DNA from: Phascolomyces articulosus
Lineage: Eukaryota > Mucoromycota > Mucoromycetes > Mucorales > Lichtheimiaceae
Assembly: GCA_025677815.1 (NCBI GenBank)
Contig: JAIXMP010000004.1
Coordinates: 1,364,001 to 1,428,000, forward strand
Reading direction: 5' to 3'
DNA: 64,000 bases
How positions within the stretch are numbered: the first letter of the stretch is position 1; every line of letters starts with the position of its first letter. The position numbers and the translations under genes were made by a program. Positions 23,895 through 36,745 of this stretch are shown here, one piece after another. The notes beneath the pieces are model-generated. The model saw only the letters and a program-made list of their open reading frames with translations. It made no database searches and was not told the origin of the DNA.

Positions 23895-24594
23895 TCGTTT
23901 ATTACCACTGAATCCTATTTCAATATATTATAGATACACATATAACATTGTTATAAATTCTGGTGAGCATGCTCAAGGAGTACAAATGCTGTACGTACAG
24001 CCATGGCTAGCTTTCTTTTATTCAAAGAACTAAAGTTTTTCAGCAACAGAACGGGAACGATTCATATAATACACCTTTAAAACATTTGTAACTGATTCTA
24101 AACATTTTTTTTTTGGATAGATAAAGAAAAGTGAAAATTTTTATTGTGATGTATAAAGATCATAATAAATGTGGTAATAGCAGAGTAATGGCATGGTTTT
24201 GTTGGATTACCTCTTTTTTTTGTAAAGTAATAACTATGTTTCAGGGGCAGTCGATTTATACCAGACGACAAGTGTTAACTTTTTTTTTTTTTACAAGATA
24301 CTTTAAAATTTAAACAGTGTGATGTAACTATCATATCTATTAAAGTTGTAAACTTTATTTATAACTAGTATATATATAACAACAGGATTCTGTATCTATA
24401 TTAGTACCTCATCATATAAGCATGTGTGTGTAGTATAGATGTAACATTATCATTGGTGATGAGGTGGATGGTAGTAGTAATAATAAGGTAGAGTAATAGT
24501 AGTGTATAAGGATAGAAAAAAAAAAAGACAAATACATGTATGAAAAAAAAAAGGAGGAAAACAAGGTTTATCTATGGCTGCATATAATTAGGAG
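23895..24594. other. Intergenic, AT-rich
   Basis: 0.7 kb between the palindrome and the transporter stop. It contains poly-T/poly-A runs and TATATA repeats. No gene. Confidence 0.55.
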
Positions 24595-26471
24595 TTATTG
24601 AGAAGAGGATGACTCTAAATGTCGTTTCAATGGACCTTTGACTCGGAACATGGATATATTACTTATAAATGTTATTAGAACAAGTCCAAGTACAGGTAAA
24701 CGCATGGTAAATTCAGTTCTATTATTTTCTGTCCAACCCATAATGGCAGCAAGAAGTACACCGCTTACATTGCTTGCGGTACAAAGGTATCCAGCCGGTA
24801 TATTTTCATCAATAGGGTAATATAATTCACTTGCATATTGGAACACTGCGGGTATGATGGCTATTATTTCATTCATTGACAAAAATGAGATGTATATAAA
24901 AAGAAAAACATAATCCATTAGCAAAGTGAAAACTACATTCATGTACATTCTATCTACCAAAAAATAAATATATATATACCTGATGATGCAAGCCCAAAGA
25001 TAATACTGGCATAACAATCCAACAAAAAAATATTATTAGCTTTTCATAAAAATAATCAGAACTAATTTATTGTGCTTACCAATTAAATGTAACAGCCGGA
25101 AGACATTGGAATTCGATAGCTATATATATACCAGCCACACTCAAAGAGCCGAGAATAGATAACACATTACATGTCACTCGGTACTGATACGTCTTATCAA
25201 GATAAACACCCACCATCCAACTTGCTGGTATACCTGCAAGAAGCATCATAAATCCAATCCATCCAACATATCCTTCATCGGCTTGGTTTTGGAAAGAAGG
25301 AAGTAATATTTGAGCAATTAATGTGACAAGTGCACATTGTCCTCCATTTAATACACCATATGAAAATAACATATGGAAAAAGGATCGATGGCCCCATAAA
25401 ACTTTGGCTTGATCGTAAGCGTTGATTTTGGATGATGTAGCAGCTAACGTTGCTGTTGTTGTTGTGGTAGTCAAGGTGTTGCCATTGTTTTTGGACACTG
25501 TCTTGTGGTTACCGGGACGACGGCTGAATGAAACATAAACAAGAACAAGTGCTAAAGCACATAGTAAAAACTAAGCATAATATAAAAGTATCCGGGAGAA
25601 ATAGTAATAATCGTCAATATAAAAAGTATTTATTGGACAATACAAAAAAAAATGGATCTATTCTCTCTCTCTCTATTATTTACCTGCCAAAATAACAATC
25701 GTGGAATATCCTTTGTCATGGTGGCAGCTTGGATAGCCAAAGGTGCCCATATACTTCCAGCTGCAACACCAAGATTATTACTTGATACACCAATCGATGT
25801 TGAAAGGTTCACTTGATTTTCAGGAAACCAAGTACCTGCCAATCGTGGTGGAATAGACAGCATGAATACTTGAGCTATTTAAAACAATAACAATGAACAA
25901 TCCAGATATTTTGATGAATATATCCTGCACATAGGCAAAAAGATAAAAAAAAAGTCTTTAAAGAAAAAGCTACATAACAGAAAAGGTGCTATTTTTTTTT
26001 ACCTACTGCAGCCACAGTTTGTCCTAATAACAAAACAAAATAACGATCCTGTGCACCTCCACACCATCTGATTGCACCACCCAGCATATTTAAAAACGCG
26101 CCAATCAGAATACCTCTTTTCAGACCAGATCCAGGGACATCTTTTTTATCTTCGAAAAACCTCAAAGTAGGTTGCACAGCCAAAGGATAAATCAACATGT
26201 AAATCAACGACATGGCATTGATGGCATTAATCGTAGCCGTTGTGACTTGGCCATCAAAATAATAATCGGCAAAAATGTAAAGACATGGTGCAAACGTATC
26301 CCACATGAGAGCACTTGAGAATGATAGTAATGAAAATGCAAAAAGAACAAACCAACACCACCATTTTGAATCATTGTCATTAGTATTATGACTAATGTTG
26401 CTATGGTGGATATTTGATAAAAGTGGATCGGACTCAGTGGCTCCTCGTCTTTCAGCAGATAACGTCGTCAT
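24595..26471 (-). CDS. MFS transporter of the FLVCR/SLC49 family
   Basis: Five exons (26471-26003, 25874-25684, 25570-25080, 25005-24980, 24860-24595) splice in frame to about 480 aa. Roughly twelve hydrophobic segments follow a 40-residue polar N terminus. Family-like stretches include LSFSSALMWDTFAPCLYIFA in TM1, NAINAMSLIYMLIYPLAV in TM2, LNMLGGAIRWCGG, and AQVFMLSIPPRLAGTWFP leading to the TM5 region. These recall FLVCR1/2 and MFSD7, which move choline, ethanolamine or heme across membranes. A Thr/Ala-rich cytosolic loop near residue 240 separates the two halves. The substrate cannot be told from sequence. Exon 4 is a 26-nt microexon. The gene is divergent from the FKBP gene, 732 bp away. 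Confidence 0.8.
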
Positions 26472-27203
26472 GATATTTTTTTTTCCAGAAAAAAAAAGTA
26501 GGAAGGAAGGAAGAGGAGGAAGATCAGAACTTATACGACACTCACAAGTTCATAAACTCACGCAGGTGGTGGATGGATATATGATTAGTGGCGGCTATAG
26601 AAAAAAAATACGTAATTATTGAAATATGTTGTCTCGGCAATTGGATTTTTCATGGGTGATCATGCACCTGTCTACAGCAATAGTGTGTAATTTTTCCATT
26701 TCATTTTTCTATGCAAGGAGTAAGGTCATGCGATAGAGAGGGGGGAGGGCGTGGTGTGCATGTGTAGAGTATGAATGACTTATAAAAAGCCTGTGAAAAT
26801 TCCAATCCGTTTCAGGTTCAATCCATATCAACAACGCACTGATATTATTATGTCAAGATATTTTGTCGCTTATGTACATCTATCACTCGTTGTCACATAA
26901 TACTTATTGAAAAATAATACAGTTCTCTTTTATCTTGAAGCTTTTTTTTCCCAAGTAGAATAAAGAATGGAATACAAGAGAGTGACAAATAGTAAAATTT
27001 AGATTCTATAAATGGTGTTTTTTGATGAATTAGGGAACTTCATCATTCGATATCTTATATCGGTCAAGCACTTCCGTGCTCCGCTTTTTACTTGTATAAA
27101 AGTATAGATTAGACGACGGATTTATGTATTAAAACAACTTCTTTTTTCTTAGTCAAAACGTCCCTTCTCTCTTTTTTTTTTCTTTATTCAACAAATATAA
27201 TCC
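26472..27203. promoter_or_regulatory. Divergent intergenic promoter region (transporter / FKBP)
   Basis: The two flanking genes are transcribed outwards from this 732-bp gap. A TATAAAA-like motif is near 26780 and a TATAAAAG motif near 27096, about 100 bp before the FKBP start, followed by a pyrimidine tract. No specific regulator site is recognised. Confidence 0.45.
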
Positions 27204-28329
27204 ATGTGGAAACGATTATTGTTTTGTTATATCACGTGTTGTTTACTATTATGTCAAACACTGGCGCAAGAAGATAGTCAACCGACTACTTTACGTGGTG
27301 GTAAGAAAAACAAAAAAGATCTTCCTCACTCTATGTCCCATTCGATGAAAGAAGATAAAAATATTCATTGTTCATTTATTTATTTCTAATATTATTTAGG
27401 CATATTAAAACCATCCGAAAATTGTCGAACAACAGTGTCACAGAATGCCCGAGTTAAAATGCATTTCATTGCTCGTGCTTGGGATTCAGAAGTACCTTTT
27501 GAAAATACCTATAATAGTGGAGCTTATTCTTTCAAACTCGGTAAATAAAGTTTATCAATAAGGTTACAAAAAAACAAACACATATTTATAATACTGGATA
27601 TTAATGGATTTTGTATGGGTTGATTTTTATGATTTTTATATTTATAGGAAGGGACAAGATAATGCAAGGTATATATTTACATATATATGTGTGTGATGGA
27701 TAGGATTAAATGGAAAATAAGCAAGTAGGAAGGGCTAACAACTATATGTTATTTTTTTTTCTGGTATGGAATTAGGATTAGAGACCGGTATTAAAGGCAT
27801 GTGTGAAGGCGAAACGCGACGTATCATTATACCAGCTGAAATGGGTAAGCTCTAGATAAATTTCCTCTCAACACAAAAAGGAAGGCACTAACTTTTCCAC
27901 TTGATATCTTTTTTTTTTTTTTTTAGCTTTTGGTGAACTTGGATTACCTGACAAAGTGCCTCGTAAGTGAACAAGTTGTATTTATATAAAAAAATGTTTA
28001 GAATGAAGAATGCTAACAAATATATCATTGATATAGCCAATTCTGCCGTTGTCTATGATGTTGAAATGTTGGAAGTGGATACTCCTTTAACGTAAGTTGG
28101 AATTTTTTTTATTTTTGGGCGATACACACACATACATAGTTTTTGACATGAGAAATATATACTATTTAGTAACCCTTGGTTTTGGACTGGGTTGGCTGGT
28201 ATCGGTGCTGTTTATTGGGTGGTGAGTCGAATGGCAACTCAAGTGGATAAATCAAAAGCTGAACGATTCTTGAAGAAGCAACAAGAAAAAGAACAACCAT
28301 CAGCTTCCTCAGATGCAAAATCTGAATAA
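27204..28329 (+). CDS. FKBP-type peptidyl-prolyl isomerase, ER-lumenal with C-terminal anchor
   Basis: Seven exons (27204-27300, 27400-27540, 27648-27668, 27776-27844, 27927-27962, 28037-28091, 28170-28329) give about 192 aa. Residues 1-21 are a signal peptide (LLFCYITCCLLLCQTLAQ). The FKBP domain spans about residues 33-140: MHFIARAWDSEVPFENT, GLETGIKGMCEGETRR, AFGELGLPDKVP and VVYDVEMLEV are the usual landmarks. A hydrophobic helix follows (WFWTGLAGIGAVYWVV, about residues 143-160), then a basic cytosolic tail rich in Lys/Glu/Ser. The enzyme catalyses cis-trans isomerisation of X-Pro bonds and should act on secretory proteins, as an FKBP2/FKBP11-like chaperone. The active-site loop Trp is not evident (GLETGIKG instead), so activity may be low. 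Exon 3 is only 21 nt. Confidence 0.88.
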
Positions 28330-28336
28330 TTACATA

Positions 28337-28435
28337 GGGCCTGTTTATTTTAAAATCGGATTCTGTTGAGAATCTGATTCTGGATGAAAATCCGATTGCA
28401 GGAAAAATCGAATTTTGCTGGACCCAAACAGGCCC
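28337..28435. mobile_element. 99-bp hAT-like MITE just after the FKBP stop
   Basis: Perfect 10-bp terminal inverted repeats, GGGCCTGTTT and AAACAGGCCC, bound a 99-bp segment. Its interior has repeated GATTCTG/AATCCGAT-type subterminal motifs (AATCGGATTCTG, GAATCTGATTCTGG, AATCCGATTGC). This architecture is that of hAT-type MITEs. I see no clear 8-bp target duplication. It begins 7 bp after the stop codon, so it is probably part of the FKBP 3' UTR. Confidence 0.65.
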
Positions 28436-28671
28436 ATGACTGTAAAAAAAACACACACACATATAGTGATGGAGAAGGCTCTTTGTGTATGTATGGATGG
28501 ATTGTATATGTTTATTAGGCCTTATTACTTTTTTTATTGTTATTATTATCCTGTATATGCAATAATATAATACTTTTTCTTCTTTTACTTTATATATAAA
28601 ATAGCAACATGAATTTAAGAGAGGATGGGGGGATGATAAGGATAAAAAGATAGTAGGAACAGTAGTAATTA

Positions 28672-31532
28672 TCAGTTTATGACGCGAATACCTCGAAGTC
28701 GATTGATCGCTTGAGCTACTTGGAACAAAGTAGGTCGAACATATTCACCATGAATATATTCTGGTTCAATAAAATCCATAGGGGATTCCAGCATTTGAAC
28801 AGAAGAAGAGGAAGAAGAATTAGAATCTTCAGAAATTTTGGGATCACGTTCCATCATACGATCCAATTGTTCCAGGGTATTCTTTAATGTATTCTGTTTG
28901 GTCAAACTCTTTTGACAGAGATATTTAATGGCGGAACCAATCCATCGTGTTTGTCCTTGCTCTATTAGACTTGTCACTGTGGCCAAGGGTAATTCTTCTT
29001 GTTTGTCGAATACAATAGTAGTGCCACCACGTGCTATCACTTTTCCTTTTGTATATGCTGGAATATCCAATGTACGTTGGGCTACATTTCCATAACTTTC
29101 TCCTATGACATAAGTTGAATAAGTCTCTCTTTTTTTTTCATCCCTATTTGTTTTCTTATTTACCTCCTTCTTGACGTAAATCGTTAGGATATTGTGAAGC
29201 AATTTCTTTTGCATATTGGGTAATATTACTAGAAAAAAAAAGAAGAAAAAGCAACAACAACAATCCAATATCCTATATGAGTATACAAAGGAAACCCCTT
29301 GAAGTTGAGATGTATATATAAAAATAAGAGAATGATACTTTACCGAGGGACATAACTTCTCATTTCAATAATGGTATCTGAAACATCGATGTAATCACCA
29401 CAACCACCAATCACAAGAATACTCGAAACACCCATTTCTTCATAAAGGGAACGGATTTTGTAAATAAGAGGAGTAATAGGTTCATTTTCTTTTTTGATAA
29501 TTCGTTGCATTCGTTGATCACGAATCATGAAGTTAGTAGCACAGGTATCCTCATCATAAACCAATACTTTCGATCCAACCTATAGAGCATATTTTACAAA
29601 AAAAAGGTCAACTCGAGTTTGAGTTTTTTTTTTTTTTTGGCTGTTTGTATACCTCGACCAATTCTTGAATACTCGCTGCCATGGATGTACTTCCACTTGC
29701 ATCTTGTGTACTGAATGATTTGGTATTCATATCAAATGGTAAATTATCAATATAAACACTGATATCGATTCCTTCGATACTTCGACCATCCTCAGACCTC
29801 ACTTTACATAAGGTTGGATCACAAACAAGAAATTCCCTTCCATCACCTATCGATATGGCACAAATGAATATAAGTTACAAAGCATGTATCTTTTTTTAAT
29901 ATATATATATAAACATTATACAACATACCAGGAATATGGTTGTAAATGCCTTGTTCTAAACTTTCCAATAGTGTTGATTTTCCCTAACATTTTCCATGAA
30001 TAGATGATCATCCAGTAAGAAAAAACGGTCTCTGCATGATTTTTGTGATCATTAGTTGTCAGAAGAATTAAATAAAAATAGAGTTTTTACATGATAACCA
30101 CCACCCTATGATAGATTCATTACAATTTATAATAAGCAATTAGACTATTTTTTTTAAAAAAAAATCGATAGTTCTGTCCCTCCAATATGTAATAATACCA
30201 AAATGTATGACTTACTGCAATCATGGTGACACCTGGTCGAATACCCATCCCTGTTATTTGCATACCAGATGGACACATGAACTTGATTTTGAGCGTGTCA
30301 GGTGATGCAAATGGAACAACATTGCCGCTCGTGAGAGGTTGATCCGAGATTCCAGATGCACGCGGAAGAATAGCTCCATCAGGTACAAACGCAATAAGAT
30401 CTAATACAAACAGATAAATGATGATCAGTTTATGATTTTTTTTTAAAAAAACTAATATCTACATTTGATAACCCTCTCCGAGATTCATACTTTGTGATGG
30501 TAATTCTCGGCGAAGCCATTGTTGATCTTCATAACATTGAATATGTGCTTGAAGATCTTGTGGATCATGTGAGGTGAATTTAAGAGCACGAGTGATAATA
30601 ACAGGTAATTGTTTTGTTAATACTTCAATGGCTCGTTGAGCAACAATAGTACGTCCTATATAAATGGTTCAATAAGGATTTTTTCCATCATGAATAAGAT
30701 AATAAATAATAGGATGTAAAGAAGATATATATATATATATATATATATATAATAGAGAGGTTACCTCGAGCAGGTAAATTAAATGTAAATCGAGCTTCAA
30801 TTGTACCATCACAAATAATAATACTATTTCTCTCCAAGATTTGTTGACCTGGATGTGTCATTTCAAAATTTCCACCTTTTACATCATGCCAACTTTGACT
30901 CTGAAACTGTTGATCCATTTTTAATGCATGAATTTGTTTTACCAATTGTCGCGTTAAATAATCCGATAGGGCGGTACGTCTAATGCAAAATTTTATTAAT
31001 TAATTAAAATACGATAGGCGATGAATAAAGGGGGTCACACACCACTGTCATTGTTTCGTTTCTTACCTATCAGTTGTAAAATAATAATCACTCGGAAACT
31101 TGGCAACTTGATCTTGAATAAGTACACGAATTTGAGACGCAGTTGCAAAGGGATCTTTTTGTACCTTTTCAAATACAAGAGTAAAGTCTCGAAAAGTATA
31201 GTGATCTATATTTTATAAAAAGGGGGATAGTTTCATTCATTGAGTCATTCACAATGAGTTTTTTTTTTGTTCCAATAAGAATTATGAATGACATACGACC
31301 CAATAAATCTTGATAAGCTCCATACGGTTTGTGATTGAGTTGTGATAAATGTTCAGCTAGATCGCGAGGTGCTGTCAAATGAATTGTGTCAGTATAGACA
31401 AAAAAATAATATACTTCTGGTTTCATAATAATACATACTACGAATACTCGTGCCACGTTGTGGTTGATATGAAGCTTGGCGTTGACGTTTATTGCCATAT
31501 TTTTGTTTATAATATTGACCACGGTTACTCAT
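28672..31532 (-). CDS. ABC-class ATPase domain protein (MRB1590-like, PF09818 type)
   Basis: A multi-exon minus-strand gene of around 600 aa. The start is the ATG at 31532 (MSNRGQYYKQKYGNKRQRQ, a basic tail). Early exons carry LNHKPYGAYQDLLG and YTFRDFTLVFEKVQKDPFA, the N-terminal signature of this family. The Walker A motif GGGYHGKSTLL lies near 30105-29975 and is split by introns, with a 15-nt exon (30105-30091) encoding GGGYH. Downstream are DPTLCKVRSEDGRSIEGIDIS, LVYDEDTCATNFMIRD (Walker B-like, acidic) and ILVIGGCGDYIDVSD. Family members bind ATP in an ABC-type fold; the trypanosome protein MRB1590 binds RNA, but the fungal role is unknown. The C-terminal part (28674-29100) contains a Ser-rich insert. 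The stop is at 28674-28672. Confidence 0.85.
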
Positions 31533-31869
31533 TACAGATAAAAAAAATAACACGAGTAAAGTTCATAAAGCTTAAAACAGAAAAAAAAAGAGATAAAAAA
31601 AAAGAGAGTTTGCATATTGATATTTAAATGCACCAATAAGAAATGCTGTATTGATAAAAAAGAAAAGGGTGACTTCGCCAATTTTTGGTTCCATTTTTTT
31701 TTAACAAAAACTCGATCGTCCTAAAAGGAATTCACATTTAGATTCACTCTTTTTATTTTCTTTACTTTTTTTCCCCATCCAAAACCCTTACCTATCTCCC
31801 CCACCCCTTTTTTTTAAAAAAAAAGTTTGTTGTTATATAATCACATATACTAATTAAATAATAAAATCA
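31533..31869. promoter_or_regulatory. Divergent promoter between ABC ATPase and PP4R3 genes
   Basis: 337 bp separating two outward-facing genes. It contains several T8-A8 tracts and CT-rich stretches but no recognisable factor site. Confidence 0.5.
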
Positions 31870-34800
31870 ATGGATATGGAGGACGAAACAGTTTCAACTA
31901 CGACGACGACCCTAACAACGCAAAATGAACAATCTCCTACAACGACAAAGTCGTTCCGCGTCAAAGTATATAAACTTATTGGAGAAGGTGAAGCCAATTG
32001 GCAAGATCAAGGAACAGGTTTTTGTGTTTACAATATGGTAAACAACTTACGTTCTTTTTTTTTCTTTCTTTTCCTTCTACCTTGTTTTTTTTATTTTACC
32101 ATTATACACAAACAAAAACCATCGAATCCTTAATATTTATTACCAACACCATCCGAATCATGGTTCCCCCCCTTCCGCAATTTTTTTATTCTAATAATTC
32201 TGATCGATCGCGATGAAAATAATAACGATATTCCCTATATTTATTTTTTTTATAAAAAAAAATATACAACCTAACAGGGAGACGACGAAGAACCTGACGA
32301 ATTATTTGTAAAAAGTGAAAAAGATCAATCGGCTCTTTTGATTTCAACAGTTCTAGAACATAAAGAATACCAAAAACAACAAGGTAATAACAATTACATA
32401 TTACCACCAAAAGGAAAGGATGGAGAGAAGAACCACAAAACACAGACGCACTTTTTTTTTTGAAAGGGTTTCTTTTTTTTTTTACACACCATCCATGCAA
32501 TGAAAAAAAACAACTTATTAATAGGAGTGGTTGGTAATGAATTTAGAAACGTTGATTGTATGGAATGAAGATCAAGCCAACGAACTGGCGTTAAGTTTTC
32601 AAGAACCCGATGGATGTGATTATATATGGCACGTGAGAAAAGAATAAGTTTGAATATAAAAAAAAAGAGAAAGAAAAAGAAAAAGAATAAAGTCGTTCTA
32701 AAGCAATCGATGATTATTTTGAATTCTATATAGGAACCTTATTCATGAACGATGTGATACTGCTGATAAGCGACTGAAAGCAGGTACTTTATAGAATAAC
32801 AATTTTTATTTATCTATGTCAGGAACACAGCACAGACGGATGGACAAGGAGGCGAAGAAAAGAGAAAGAGAGAGAGAGAGAGAGAATAAAAAAATAGGAG
32901 ACAAAAAAAAAGTTGTTAGGAAGTTGTGTGTATGTTGAAGGAGAAAGAATGGAAAAAAAACCATGATCAATTAATAATAATCATAATAATCTTAATAGGT
33001 CTTATGAGTGAATTAGAAAGTGGAGGCATAACACCACCATTAAATGATTCTCAAGAAACAGCTGCACTTCCAATGCCCGAATTATCCAATCTATCTGAAA
33101 TATCCACAATTCTTAGTAATGCAAAAACATTACAAGATAAAGATCGACTGGCTTCTTTTATCGTTCCAGAAGTAAGTTCTATATAAACATGGGCGTGGGG
33201 GTTGAACGTGGGAGCGCGTTGTATATATATAATACGTGTGTGTGTGTAACCATTTCAAATTTTAATTGACTTTTTTTTTTTTTTTTTTTACCTTTTATCG
33301 TGGCGTTTGATCGGTAAAAGAATTATATTGATAAGTTATTACCCATATTTGAATCATGCGAGGATTTGGAAAGTACGGAGGACCTGCATAAACTTTATAC
33401 CATCATGAGATCTATTTGTAAGTTTTTACATTCTTTGACATCAGCCTCCCTCTCTCCCCAAAAACATCATGTACCATTTATTTTTATTTTTTCCTTTGAT
33501 CTAACCATTGTTGATTCATTATCTATATATAGTGCTCTTGAACGATAATACTATTATTGAACAAATTATTCGTGATGAATGTATCATGGGTGTTTTGGGT
33601 ATCCTTGAATGTAAGTTCCAGAGAATAGTTAATGTTAAATAACAACTACATATGAGGTTGTATGTGATTGTGAGCTGTTTTTACTTACTTTTCAAAAAAC
33701 GGGCTCTAATAAACAATATAGATGATCCTGCCATTCCTGATAAAAGAGCAACCCATCGAAAAAATTTAACAAAACATTCACAATTAAAACCCGTGGTACC
33801 TATTGAAAACGAAACAGTGAATTCTAAAATACAACATACATTACGATTAAAATACCTCAAAGATGTCATCTTGGGCGATACCATTGAGGATGCATTAGCC
33901 TCCATTTTACATTCACTGATATTTTTCAACAATATCGACGTGATCAATTATTTCGAAAACAATCATGATTATTTGGATGAATTGTTTCAAATCTTTAGAG
34001 ACAAGGATGCAACAAAAGAGAAAAAGAAAGAAGCTTCTAAATTTGTGATCCAACTTTGTATTATGGCAAAAACGATTCAAACCAATGCACGTGTTGCTTT
34101 AGCAAGGTAAAGTAGGGAAGGAAAAAAAAAAGAAAGAGGATTGCATATATATAAAAAGACAAAAGTGTGATGAACTTATTCATAAATCATTCTATATATA
34201 TATAAAAATAGGACATTGGCAAAACATGGACTTTTTGACATGTTTCCATTTGCTTTATGTTCTGAGGATGAAATATTACGTACCCATGCTACCAATATCC
34301 TTGCTTCGATCGTAGAACTAGATGCATACCTCTTTCGTGAATATACCATTGAACAGACGAGAGTAATTGATGCCGAAAATACAACCTTGGGAACCCTCTT
34401 GAGACGGTTTGCATTAAATACCGACCCTGGACTTAAAGTACAATATGCAGAAATTATCAAGGCTTCCATGGATTTAGGCAATGGGACATTGATAGCAAGT
34501 GCCATGGCAGCAGAGGTATATATGTAACAAAAGCAGGACTCTATTGGATGGGAAAAGGGAAAAGGGAGAAGGTCGTCATGGAATGAAATAAAAATTACCA
34601 TATCTTCTGATTACTCATATATATACTCATTTAGATGTTACGCAAACAAGATCCTGATACTGAGGTTTATCTCTCTGTATTTTACGATAACTATTGTAAT
34701 TTATTCTTGCGTCCGTTCGAACAAGTGGATATCAAACCCATCAAACTAGATGGTAAGTTTATTTGAAACGAATGAATGACTATTTTTTTTTGGTTTATTA

Positions 34801-35086
34801 AAGAAAAAGAGAAAATTGTTATGTATAAAAATAGGTCCAATAGAAGAACTTGAACTTACTCAAGAACAATCCGATCTATGTTTATACTTATGTGACCTGA
34901 TTTGCTTTGTCATTCGACAACACAGTTTCCGAAGCAAATTTTTAATGCATTCAACTGATTGTTTTGTCAAGATTACACAATTATATCGATGCAAACAAGA
35001 GCATATAAAACTTGGTTAGTAGTTATCCTTTATCTTTTTGTATAGATAAAGGTCTTTATAAAATGTGATAAACGAAAAACTAATCG

Positions 35087-35123
<37 letters not shown>

Positions 35124-36351
35124 AATAAACAGCGGCTTTACGTGTCTTCCGTACTTGTATTGGTCTGATGGACGAGTTTTATACCCGACATTTAATGAAA
35201 TTCAATGTATTCGAGCCAACCATACGAGTGCTTTTGGATACCGATGGTCGTAATAATTTACTTAATTCTGCTTGTCTTGAATTGTTGGAATTTATAAGAA
35301 GGGTAATTAACATTTTGGTTAAAAAAAGTAAAAGAGGAATTGAAGATGATTTTTTTACTCATCTTGCGAATTTTATAGGAAAATATCAAATCATTGGTCG
35401 AATATTTAATTACAAACTATGGTTCGGTGCTGGACACCATTAATTATGTATCGATCTGTAAAATGCTACGATTACGACATGAACAAAATATCGAACCTAA
35501 TGATTCAAAGAATGGTGATCATGATGGGTAAGAAATCATTTCATTTCATTTTTTTTTTACTGTGGATGATTCTCTAAGATGAAATGATTAACAAATATTA
35601 ATATATATATATATATAGTGAGGATCCATTGGAACAGCATGATATTGCAATAGATGATGCTGCTGCTGAAGAAGAATACTTTAACAATCAATCATCCGAT
35701 GAAGAAGAATCTTCCAATGAACCAATTATTTTTGAACCTGCCTCAACATCAGAGAAAAATGATACGACTACACAACAACCTCTTGTGAATTATGGTGGTT
35801 CAGATTCATCTGATGAGGATGAAATGGATAGTGAACAAGAAAATCAACAGCAAGGTCAAAAACGACGACGATCTATGTCACCTGAAGAAGAATCAACAGC
35901 AACATTATCATCTCAACAACAACAAAGTACTGATACAAATAATAATAATAATAACATTAATAATAATAATGACACCACCCCTCATCACGAAAATGAGGAG
36001 AGTAATAATAATAACAATAATAATAATAATCATGTTAAAAACAAGGATACAGGATCAGCGAATAAAAAAGAAAAGATATCTACTGAAGAAGATGACAATC
36101 CACCATCTACAACAACAACAACAACAAGTAAATCACCTTCATCCCCTCCCTCTACAACAGAACCAGATCGTCTTACATCTCCACCTCCATTACCTAAACG
36201 ACGTTCAAATGATGAAGACGATGATGAAGATGATGTATTAGCAGCAAAAGCAGGAGAAAAGAAAAGGAAACGTACACCACCGATTACATCACCTAAAAAG
36301 ATCATTATTAATCCACAAATACGAAAATTGAGATCCAACAGTAGTAAATAA
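31870..36351 (+). CDS. Protein phosphatase 4 regulatory subunit 3 (SMEK/Psy2-like)
   Basis: About fourteen exons give a protein of roughly 930 aa. After a Thr-rich start, residues 20-120 form the PH/EVH1-like domain (SFRVKVYKLIGEGEANWQDQ, FVKSEKDQSALLIST, LIVWNEDQANELALSFQE). Then come the SMK-1 region (KLLPIFESCEDLESTEDLHK, YDPAIPDKRATHRK) and armadillo-like helices (LHSLIFFNNIDVIN, GLMDEFYTRHLMKFNVFEPT, LLNSACLELLEFIRR). The last exon (35619-36351) encodes an acidic, Gln/Asn-rich tail ending in basic clusters (KKRKRTPP) likely to be nuclear signals. The protein directs PP4 to substrates in DNA-damage and cell-cycle control; the N-terminal domain binds FxxP motifs. The third intron appears to use a GC donor (32629). 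An unusual feature is the long Asn-repeat tract near 35937-36033. Confidence 0.92.
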
Positions 36352-36745
36352 TCGTTTATTATTATTATTATTATTATTATTATCCCTTTCAACTTTTTTT
36401 TCTGGGAAATCGGCTTTATTATTATTATGATCTTTTTTTTATATATAAATCACTCTTCTGGTTTTTTTTTCCCTCTTTCTTGTACATATAAAAAAAAATT
36501 AACCATTTTTTTTTTCGTCTTCTTTTATAAAACAAAAAAGAAAAAGTGAAAGTTGTTCTAGGCAAAGAAAAAAAAAAGAGAGTGAGAAAATGATAAAGAA
36601 AATAAGAAAACTCGTGGTTTTTTTTTGGGTTGACAGGGACAAACAGATTTATATATGTGTGGGGGTGGGACGATGAAGTCATGAAAGAATAAAAGCTACT
36701 TTATATATAGGTACTACAATAATGAATAGTTTATTTAGTGAAATA

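Noticed and set aside
28166..28462. 98-codon minus-strand frame over the FKBP 3' end
   Set aside because: It is antisense to an FKBP exon and runs through the MITE; composition gives no sign of a real protein.
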